DNA of 30,524 bases from CADCSY01 sp038255685 (GTDB lineage Bacteria > Actinomycetota > Acidimicrobiia > Acidimicrobiales > CADCSY01), in assembly GCA_038255685.1 (NCBI GenBank), contig JBBSLC010000015.1:1-30524 (forward strand), read 5' to 3'. Within the stretch, counting starts at the first letter, position 1. Each line of letters starts with the position of its first letter. The notes under the pieces were generated by a model, which did no database searches, was not told the DNA's origin, and was given only the letters and a program-made list of their open reading frames with translations. Positions 24,831-30,524 of this stretch are shown here, piece after piece. Both the position numbers and the translations under genes were made by a program.

Positions 24831-25994
24831 CTACAGCGGGGGGATCAGCTCCTCGGGCTCGGCTGCCCTGCGGACGACGTGGCGGGCGTGCGCGGCCACC
24901 ACGACCAGCGCGAGGCTGCCGGCGATCGGCACCAGCAACGTCCGGGGGTCGTCCTCGCCGGCACCGTCTTCCTGGATGGCGACGACCGCGCCGTCGGTGG
25001 GCGGCTCTGTGGTCGGGGGCGGAGGAGGAGGCGCGGCAGCCTGCTCGGGGAGCGTGGTCTGCGAGGGATCGAAGGGCAGGGTCTGGCCGAAGCCGGTGTC
25101 CACGGTCGTGACCGTGCGAGGCCCTGCGCTCCCGCCAGGGCCGGGTCGGGTCGATCCAGCGCTTCGCCTCGTCGTCGCCGTGCCGGCACCAGCGGTCGTC
25201 GTCGTCTCGTCGCCCATCGTGGTCGTCGTGGTGGGCGGCGGCTCCGCGACCTCCGCGCTGGCTGCACCGAAGCCGAGCGAGGTGACGAGGTCGGAGTCGG
25301 CCGGCGTCACCCCGGTCCGCACGGCGAAGACCCGGTAGCGATGGTCACCGCCCGCCGCGAGGTCGTCGTCGACGAGCATCGGCTCCTCGGTCGGTCCGAC
25401 GACGGTCAGGAGCCGGAAGTCCTCGTCGGGCTCGGCGCGGTCGATGCGGTACCCGACGAGGTCGGGCTCCTCGTTCGCGAGCCAGCTGAGCGTGACCGAC
25501 CGGTCGTCGCCGCCGTCCTCGCCCGTGGCGGTCGCGGTGACGCCGAGCGGGTCGCTCGGGGGGACGGCGAGCGCGAAGGTCGCCGTCGCAACCGCCTCCG
25601 TGCGTCCGTGGCCGAAGGTCTGGTCGTCGCTCGTGATCGCCGTCGCGGCGATGGTCCAGGTCCCGTTGCAGTTCGGCGCGAGCAACGGGCGCCGGAAGTC
25701 CGTGGCCTCGCCGGCAGGCACAGGCTCGTACGTCGCCACCTCGCACCGGTCCGAGAGGTCTGGGGCCCCGAGGCGCAGCTCGACCCGCTCGACCGGTGGC
25801 ACCTCGGGGTGGCTCGCCTGCCCGTGGATGACGAGGTCTCGGGGATCGCGCACCGTCCCGGTGACCGGCGTCCCGTCGAGCTCCTCGAGCACCACGGTGA
25901 CCACCGGCTCATCGGCGTGCGCCGGCACGGCCGACCCGAGCGCTGCGGAGAGCGCGAGCGCAGCGATGACCCGCCGACCCCGGCCTCGTGACAT
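24831..25994 (-). CDS. Secreted, membrane-anchored protein with a fibronectin type III domain
   Basis: A 387-residue protein with a signal peptide (RGRGRR, hydrophobic core, AHA cleavage near residue 27). An N-terminal beta-rich region with two Cys (DRCEVATY and APNCNGTW, perhaps a disulfide) is followed by a fibronectin III domain (SVTLSWLANEEPDLVGYRIDRA ... HRYRVFAVRTG). Then come a long Thr/Pro linker and a C-terminal membrane segment (LLVPIAGSLALVVVAAHA) with a basic HARHVVRR stop-transfer. There is no LPxTG motif, so it is anchored by its own helix. The ATG start overlaps the sortase stop by one base (TGATG), so the two are translationally coupled. Probable cell-surface role, details unknown. 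Confidence 0.85.
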   Translation of the reverse strand: MSRGRGRRVIAALALSAALGSAVPAHADEPVVTVVLEELDGTPVTGTVRDPRDLVIHGQASHPEVPPVERVELRLGAPDLSDRCEVATYEPVPAGEATDFRRPLLAPNCNGTWTIAATAITSDDQTFGHGRTEAVATATFALAVPPSDPLGVTATATGEDGGDDRSVTLSWLANEEPDLVGYRIDRAEPDEDFRLLTVVGPTEEPMLVDDDLAAGGDHRYRVFAVRTGVTPADSDLVTSLGFGAASAEVAEPPPTTTTTMGDETTTTAGAGTATTRRSAGSTRPGPGGSAGPRTVTTVDTGFGQTLPFDPSQTTLPEQAAAPPPPPPTTEPPTDGAVVAIQEDGAGEDDPRTLLVPIAGSLALVVVAAHARHVVRRAAEPEELIPPL

Positions 25995-26779
25995 CACGTT
26001 GCAGTGGCAGGGCCCTGCAGCGTGGCGGTGACGATGAGGCGCTGCGCAGCGGATCCCTTGGGGTGGCAGGTGGTGAGGGTGAGCATGCTCCGGCCCTTGT
26101 CCTCCACGACCCCGACATCGGTGGGTGCCACGACGAACGGGACGGCGTCCACGACGTAGGTGCACGCCCCCACCGGGGTCGAGAGGGTGATGACGTCACC
26201 GGGTGCGAGCCGGTCGAGGTTGTGGAACGGACGACCGAAGGTGGTCCGGTGGCCGGCGATGGCGACGTTGCCCTGCTCGCACGGCAGCGGCGTGTCCGGG
26301 TAGTGGCCCGAACCGGCGCGCAGGGCGCTCTCGGTGGTCCCCTCGACGACGATCGTGTCGACGTCGATGGCATCGATCGTGAGACGGGTCAGTGCATCGC
26401 CCACGGCGATCTCACCCGCAGCGAAGGCCTGCTCCAGCTCAGGGGTCGGGCTGGCCAGCTGGCTCTCGAGGCGGGTCTGGATCACCCGGTCCTGGTAGAG
26501 GTTCGTGTAGAACGGCCATCCGAGCACCCCGGCTGCGCCGAGGAGCAGCACCAGGCTCAGCGCCGACAGGCTCCTGCGAGCCCACGGCCGCGACCGGAGC
26601 ACCTGCACGAGGCGTCCGCTCGGATCGACGGGGCGAGTCGGGACCGCGGCGTGGACCGGCCCGGTGAGCGCCCGGACAAGCGAGGCGTCCCGACGGCGGC
26701 GGTCCCGCTCGAAGGCGACGAGGGCGACGAGGGCGACGGTGACGACGGCGAGGAGGAGAGCGGCGACAGCGACGAGCAT
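25994..26779 (-). CDS. Sortase (class E-like)
   Basis: Membrane transpeptidase that joins sorting-signal proteins to the cell wall. Catalytic residues are His177 (AIAGHRTTFGRPF), Cys238 (LTLTTCHPKG) and Arg247 (AAQRLIV). Two hydrophobic segments are visible (about 1-23 and 72-89) separated by a basic stretch RDRRRR, so the N-terminus is more complex than in class A. The TLTTC.P....R pattern fits class E/actinobacterial sortases. The ATG at 26779 has GGAGG six bases upstream; a GTG four codons earlier is possible. The neighbouring gene encodes a protein ending with LPRTG, its likely substrate. Confidence 0.92.
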   Translation of the reverse strand: MLVAVAALLLAVVTVALVALVAFERDRRRRDASLVRALTGPVHAAVPTRPVDPSGRLVQVLRSRPWARRSLSALSLVLLLGAAGVLGWPFYTNLYQDRVIQTRLESQLASPTPELEQAFAAGEIAVGDALTRLTIDAIDVDTIVVEGTTESALRAGSGHYPDTPLPCEQGNVAIAGHRTTFGRPFHNLDRLAPGDVITLSTPVGACTYVVDAVPFVVAPTDVGVVEDKGRSMLTLTTCHPKGSAAQRLIVTATLQGPATAT

Positions 26780-26799
26780 GTGGGCCTCCACGATAGGGG

Positions 26800-26829
26800 A
26801 AGGCCCCGGAGCGACGTCTCCGGGGCCTT
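26800..26829 (-). terminator. Perfect 12-bp hairpin after the LPxTG gene
   Basis: AAGGCCCCGGAG and CTCCGGGGCCTT pair over 12 bp around a 6-base loop, 37 bases after the stop of the LPxTG gene and just before the sortase start. No T-run follows. It would uncouple or lower transcription of the sortase relative to its abundant substrate. Confidence 0.7.
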
Positions 26830-26866
26830 CGTTCGAACCTGTTGGCTCGCAGGCTGCGAGCGGAGC

Positions 26867-28132
26867 TCAGTCGGGGCGGCCGGCGAGGACCGCTCGGCCG
26901 CCGAGGACGGCGAGCGCGAGCATGCCTGCACCGGCGAGGGGGACTGCGGGGCTGCTGCCCGTGCGGGGCAGCTCGCGAGCCACCTCGGGCTCCTGGGCAG
27001 CGATCACGGCGGGGGCACCCTGCACGACCGCTTCGGTCTCGGCCAGGCTGAGGACGATGCCACCCTCACCAGCACCGGTGGCCTCGCCGAGGCCGGTGAA
27101 CAGCTCGACGCGCACGGCGCTCGAGCGGGCGCCGATCCCGCCCTGCTCGGTCGTGAACTCCTCGCCGGCAGCGGCGACGATGCAGATCTCGAGCGGGTCG
27201 GGCAGCGGGATGCACTGCGACTGCCCAGGGGTGACGGCGATCTCGTTCTCGGGGAGCTGGAGCGCCGTCGCCACCGTCTCGCTGATGACGACCTTGACCA
27301 GTGCGGGCTCGACCGCGGTGGCGCTCGTCCCTGCGGCCCGGTCGTAGGTCGCCGTCGCCGACGCTGCGCCGACGATGACCCGGGCGACGGGCTCGAGCGC
27401 CTGGGTCTCGAGGTTGACCGACCCCTCGGGCAGGATGTCGATGGTGACGCCGCTCGCATCGGCCTGGGCGACCATCGACGCCTCGGTGGTGGTGACCGAC
27501 GAGGACGACGAGCCCACGGCGATGGCAAGGGTCTGGGTCTCGAGGACGTCGTTGATGATGTCCTCGAGCGTCGTCCCGACCTGCTCGAGCGCGGGGTCGA
27601 GCCCGAACACGGGGGCGAGCCCGTCGAACACCGACTCGACGGCGTCACCGATGGGCTCCGACACGGGGATGGTGTCGAGGAGGGTGTTCGCACCGATGCC
27701 GATGTCGGCGGCGGAGCCGCGAGCGCTGGCGACGGGGAGGCCCCCGGCGATGCTCGAGACCGAGTCGCCGCAGGCGATGGCGAGGGAGATACCGAGCGGC
27801 TCGAGCTCAGGAGAGAGGTTGATCCCGTCGCACGCCTCGTCGGCGTCCTGGTCGCCCGTCGAGGTCGACGAGGTGCTCTCGGCGAGGGGGTTGAGCTGGC
27901 CGGTGCCCGTCGCCGTGGCCTCGGGCACCGAGGAGCCAGAGGCGACGCTGGCGCCGAGGGTGAGCCCCTGGCCGAACGCGCTGAGCTCGAACGCCTGGGC
28001 GGTCGCGCTGCCGGCGTAGGACTCCGGTCCCGCTGACGGGCCCCCGCTCTGGGCGTTGGCGCTGCCGCCCACGGTGAGTGCTGCGATGGCGGCGCTCAGG
28101 CCGACCGCTGCGATCCGTCGCGAGTTCCGCAT
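26867..28132 (-). CDS. Cell-wall-anchored surface protein with LPRTG sorting signal
   Basis: 421 residues. The N-terminal signal peptide is MRNSRRIAAVGLSAAIAALTVGGSANA followed by AQSGG. A long acidic, Ala/Val/Ser/Thr-rich region without a recognised domain follows, with Cys pairs in EACDGINL/AIACGDSV and QCIPLP/EICIVA that may form disulfides. The C-terminus is a classic sorting signal: LPRTG (388-392), hydrophobic helix, and a short tail with Arg (GGRAVLAGRPD). The ATG at 28132 has GGAG five bases upstream. The sortase directly downstream is its probable processing enzyme. No function beyond surface display can be inferred. Confidence 0.9.
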   Translation of the reverse strand: MRNSRRIAAVGLSAAIAALTVGGSANAQSGGPSAGPESYAGSATAQAFELSAFGQGLTLGASVASGSSVPEATATGTGQLNPLAESTSSTSTGDQDADEACDGINLSPELEPLGISLAIACGDSVSSIAGGLPVASARGSAADIGIGANTLLDTIPVSEPIGDAVESVFDGLAPVFGLDPALEQVGTTLEDIINDVLETQTLAIAVGSSSSSVTTTEASMVAQADASGVTIDILPEGSVNLETQALEPVARVIVGAASATATYDRAAGTSATAVEPALVKVVISETVATALQLPENEIAVTPGQSQCIPLPDPLEICIVAAAGEEFTTEQGGIGARSSAVRVELFTGLGEATGAGEGGIVLSLAETEAVVQGAPAVIAAQEPEVARELPRTGSSPAVPLAGAGMLALAVLGGRAVLAGRPD

Positions 28133-28274
28133 CTGTGCTCCGTTCTCTGCCGGGTCGCCCCGGTCCCCCTGATGTGGTGTGCCACGGGTGGTGTCGGACG
28201 TGACCGACGGCACCCTGCGAGCGTGTTTCGCCGAGCCCACACCCTTGTCCTGCACCGCTCTCGTAAGAATGATG

Positions 28275-28287
28275 GCACGAATCGTGC
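28275..28287. promoter_or_regulatory. Palindrome GCACGA-A-TCGTGC, operator-like
   Basis: A perfect 6+6 inverted repeat with one central base in the 165-base gap between the tadE-like gene and the LPxTG gene, which is otherwise a plausible promoter region without a small frame that I would call. The single-base centre argues for a protein-binding site rather than an RNA hairpin. Confidence 0.35.
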
Positions 28288-28297
28288 GAAAGGGCTG

Positions 28298-28675
28298 TTA
28301 CCGCTCCAATCTCATGCTCACCGACGCTCGCAGGGCCACCGAACCGACCAGGTCGCCCACCAGGGGGACATCGGTGGGCGCGAGGTACGTCGCCACCACC
28401 CGAACCCGCCCCGCACCTACCGCACGTTCCGTGAGGATCCGGAGCTGTCCCGCCGTGAGCCCTGTCGCCGCCGCTGCGGCGCGCACGACCTCGTCGTCCG
28501 TGGCTCCGACAGCGGCTTGGCGAGCCCCCTCCCGAGCAGCGTGGACGACCAGCACCTGGTCTCGTGCGACGAGGGCCACCTGTAGCGCAGCGAGGGCGAC
28601 GAGCAGGACGAGGGGGAGGACGAGGACGAGCTCGACCGCAGCCTGACCCTCGTCCCCCCGACCCCGTCCCCTCAC
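28298..28675 (-). CDS. TadE-like pseudopilin
   Basis: 125 residues. Short basic leader MRGRGRGDEG then QAAVELVLVLPLVLLVALAALQV: a prepilin-type cleavage site (Gly10|Gln11, with Glu at +5) followed directly by the hydrophobic helix typical of TadE/TadG. The rest is a small periplasmic domain. GTG start overlaps the pilin stop as GTGA. Minor pilin/assembly role in the Tad system is inferred. Confidence 0.87.
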   Translation of the reverse strand: MRGRGRGDEGQAAVELVLVLPLVLLVALAALQVALVARDQVLVVHAAREGARQAAVGATDDEVVRAAAAATGLTAGQLRILTERAVGAGRVRVVATYLAPTDVPLVGDLVGSVALRASVSMRLER

Positions 28676-28905
28676 CGCACGAGCTCGACGACGTTGTCGA
28701 ACACGGCGTCGAGGAGGGCGCCGACCCGGTTGCTCTTCTTCGCCCAGAGGGCGACGAGGAGGGCGACCGATGCGGCCCCAAGCAGGACGAGCGCGTACTC
28801 CGCCGAGGTCTGGCCCCGTTCCGAGCGCACTCGGACGGCGAGCCCCTCGGCCTGAGCCCGTGCGAGGAGGAGGTTGGTGTGGAGGTAGACGATGAGCAAC
28901 AGCAC
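28672..28905 (-). CDS. Flp-type pilin
   Basis: 77 residues with the Flp signature SERG|QTSAEYALVLLGAASVALLVALWAKK: processing after Gly31, Glu at +5, Tyr at +6, then the pilin helix and a short amphipathic end. The leader is unusually long (31 residues) and begins with its own hydrophobic stretch MLLLIVYLHTNLLL. The GTG at 28905 is supported by a GGAGG eight bases upstream; a GTG at residue 26 would give a short leader but has no such site. It sits between tadC and the TadE-like gene. Confidence 0.87.
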   Translation of the reverse strand: MLLLIVYLHTNLLLARAQAEGLAVRVRSERGQTSAEYALVLLGAASVALLVALWAKKSNRVGALLDAVFDNVVELVR

Positions 28906-28931
28906 GTGGTGCCTCCTGGTGGAGGTGGGTG

Positions 28932-29726
28932 TCAGGGGCGCAGCGCGTCGAGCGCGCCGGCGAGCAGCGGTGCCACGGTGAGCAGCGCGAAGGCGGGGAG
29001 GATGCAGGCGACCAGGGGGAAGAGGAGCTTGACGGGGACCTTCCGGGCCGCCTGCTCGGCGCGACGACGGCGATCCTGGCGGAGCTCGGCGGCGAGGCGC
29101 TCGAGGCTGGCACCGATCGGCACGCCGTCGCGGAGCGCCGCCACCAGTGCGGCCACGAGCGGCCGAGCACCGTCACCGAGCAGCCCGGCCCGCTCGGCGA
29201 GGACATCGGCCAGCCGCCGCCCCCCCGACGCTGCGCGGAGGATCTCGTCGAGGGCGGCGCCGATCGGACCTCCCGCTCGATGTGCGACCGCCTCGATGGC
29301 GTTCGCCACGGTGGCACCGGCACTGATGGCGAGGGCGAGCAGGTCCACCGCCTCGGGGAGCTGGCGCTGCAGGTCGTCAGCCCGTCCGAGGCGGATCCGC
29401 CGCTGACGGAGTGCTGGCGCACCCCAGAGCACTGCGACGACGCCGGGCGCTGCCAGCGGGAGCACGACGCCGGCCACGGCCGCTCCGAGCAGGCAGCGCC
29501 CGAGCCGCACTGGATCGAGGCGGCGGTGGAGGTCCTGTCTGCCCGACGCTCGGGCGAGCACGCCGATGACCACACCGCCCGCACGAGCGACGGTGGTGCG
29601 GCCCGGATCGATGCGGGGCGCCGCGAGCCGATCGGCTGCACCCGCCGGGAGCGGTCGCCGTGACCACAGTGCGCAGCCCCCCAGCGCCATCCAACCCAAC
29701 GACACCAGTGCCGTCACCGGCCTCAC
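28932..29726 (-). CDS. tadC: Tad pilus inner-membrane platform protein TadC
   Basis: 264 residues with a type II secretion F domain (about 105-215). It opens with a hydrophobic segment (VTALVSLGWMALGGCALW) and closes with KVPVKLLFPLVACILPAFALLTVAPLL. Conserved TadC features include LPEAVDLLALAISAGATVANAIEAVA and GVPIGASLERLAAE. GTG start overlaps the tadB stop as GTGA. Works with TadB as the membrane base for Flp pilus assembly. Confidence 0.9.
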   Translation of the reverse strand: MRPVTALVSLGWMALGGCALWSRRPLPAGAADRLAAPRIDPGRTTVARAGGVVIGVLARASGRQDLHRRLDPVRLGRCLLGAAVAGVVLPLAAPGVVAVLWGAPALRQRRIRLGRADDLQRQLPEAVDLLALAISAGATVANAIEAVAHRAGGPIGAALDEILRAASGGRRLADVLAERAGLLGDGARPLVAALVAALRDGVPIGASLERLAAELRQDRRRRAEQAARKVPVKLLFPLVACILPAFALLTVAPLLAGALDALRP

Positions 29727-30523
29727 CCGTCGACCGCCGCGATCCGGTGCATCCACAGCGCGCCGATCCCGTCGAGCGCGAGACCGGCGACCAGGCACGC
29801 TGCCCCGAGGGGTGTGTGGAGGAGGAACCGTGCGGTGGCCCCGTCCGTGCCTGCGGCCAGGAGCCCGAAACCGACCGGGGCAGCGGCGATCACGATGCCG
29901 GAGAGACGGGCCTGGGATGCGAGCGCACGGACCTCGGCACCGATCGCCGCCCGGGCACGCACGCTCTCGGCCACCCCGTCGAGCGCCCGGGCGTGCGCGC
30001 CGCCCACCTCGGTGCCGAGCAGGAGCGCAGCGACCGACAGCCTCACCCCGGGGAGAGGGTGGCGGTGCTCGAAGTCGTTCAGCGCCCGCTCGAGCCCGGC
30101 CCCGCCGCCGATGTCGGCAGCCACGCGCCGGAGCTCGACGCCGAGGGGGCCTTCGGTGACGGCAGCGATCTCAGCAAGGGCTTGGTGCGGCCCGGCGCCG
30201 CCGCGGAGGGAGCGGGCGATCGCGTCGAGTGCCTGCGGGAGGGCAGCATCCACCGCTCGTCCCGCAGCGCCGCGACGCAGCACCACCATCGCAACAGGGA
30301 CGGCGAGCCACGTCAGCGCCACCACGGTGGCAGCCGTCGGCCCACCCACCACGAGCCCGGCACCCGCGAGGGCGGGGCCACCACCGAGCCACAGCCTCCA
30401 GGCCCGCTCAGGGGCGACGGGGAGCGCAGCGTCCTGCAGCGCCGACAGGACGGTGACGGGGATGGGGACGCGACGTTCGGCGAGGCGGCCGGGAGCCTGT
30501 CGGGCCGCTGCCGCGAGCCTGGA
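29723..30523 (-). CDS. tadB: Tad pilus platform protein TadB (5' end outside window)
   Basis: The frame is open to the right edge, so the N-terminus lies outside; at least 266 residues are visible. The edge-proximal part reads as a charged region then a membrane pair (about LWLGGGPALAGAGLVVGG ... TWLAVPVAMVVLRR). The T2SSF core ALPQALDAIARSLRGGAGPHQALAEIA and the C-terminal membrane pair follow. Overlaps tadC by GTGA. A tadA ATPase gene is expected just beyond the window. Confidence 0.9.
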   Translation of the reverse strand, partial: SRLAAAARQAPGRLAERRVPIPVTVLSALQDAALPVAPERAWRLWLGGGPALAGAGLVVGGPTAATVVALTWLAVPVAMVVLRRGAAGRAVDAALPQALDAIARSLRGGAGPHQALAEIAAVTEGPLGVELRRVAADIGGGAGLERALNDFEHRHPLPGVRLSVAALLLGTEVGGAHARALDGVAESVRARAAIGAEVRALASQARLSGIVIAAAPVGFGLLAAGTDGATARFLLHTPLGAACLVAGLALDGIGALWMHRIAAVDG

Positions 30524-30524
30524 C

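Overview
The window is very GC-rich (clearly above 65% by eye), and about 28 of its 31 protein genes lie on the minus strand with short gaps or 1-4 base stop/start overlaps. GTG starts are as common as ATG. The gene content points to an actinobacterium: tilS-hpt-ftsH-folE-folP-folB-folK order, a SigR/RsrA-type sigma/anti-sigma pair, a class E-like sortase, Tad pilus genes, and topoisomerase I with a histone-like Lys/Ala tail. The combination with an MFS-tmk-holB cluster and threonine-rich wall-protein tails fits class Acidimicrobiia best. That placement is an inference from memory, not the result of a search.

Layout, left to right. (1) 1-1387, plus strand: the 3' part of a class A penicillin-binding protein, which converges on folK. 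(2) 1373-9736, minus strand: a long gene run read right to left as small membrane protein, HExxH zinc protein, response regulator, tilS, hpt, ftsH, folE, folP, an unrecognised tyrosine-phosphatase-fold protein, folB and folK. This joins tRNA modification, purine salvage, membrane proteolysis and folate synthesis. (3) 9794-11587: STAS protein, SigR-like sigma factor, RsrA-like zinc anti-sigma factor, then a 64-residue zinc-ribbon gene that carries its own match to a SigR promoter. A tRNA-Thr(CGT) lies upstream of the STAS gene. (4) 11640-17666: topA, then MFS transporter, tmk and holB (DNA supercoiling, dTTP supply, clamp loading). (5) 17781-21464: membrane pyrophosphatase hppA and antiporter nhaA, both ion-motive. 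(6) 21508-22409: a second STAS protein coupled to an unrecognised 179-residue protein. (7) 22565-24829, plus strand: an Hrq1/MrfA-type helicase. (8) 24831-28132, minus strand: a surface module made of an LPxTG wall protein, a sortase and a secreted fibronectin-III protein. (9) 28298 to the window end: tadB (cut by the edge), tadC, a Flp-type pilin and a TadE-like pseudopilin.

Most of the window is core housekeeping. The parts I consider least described are the phosphatase-fold protein with a replaced catalytic cysteine inside the folate operon, the small zinc-ribbon gene under an apparent SigR promoter, the STAS/179-residue pair, the sortase/LPRTG/FN3 module beside the Tad pilus genes, and a repeated leaderless promoter layout (TANNNT, six bases, start codon). 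No CRISPR array, insertion sequence, prophage or attachment site was seen, and no stretch longer than about 165 bases lacks a gene.
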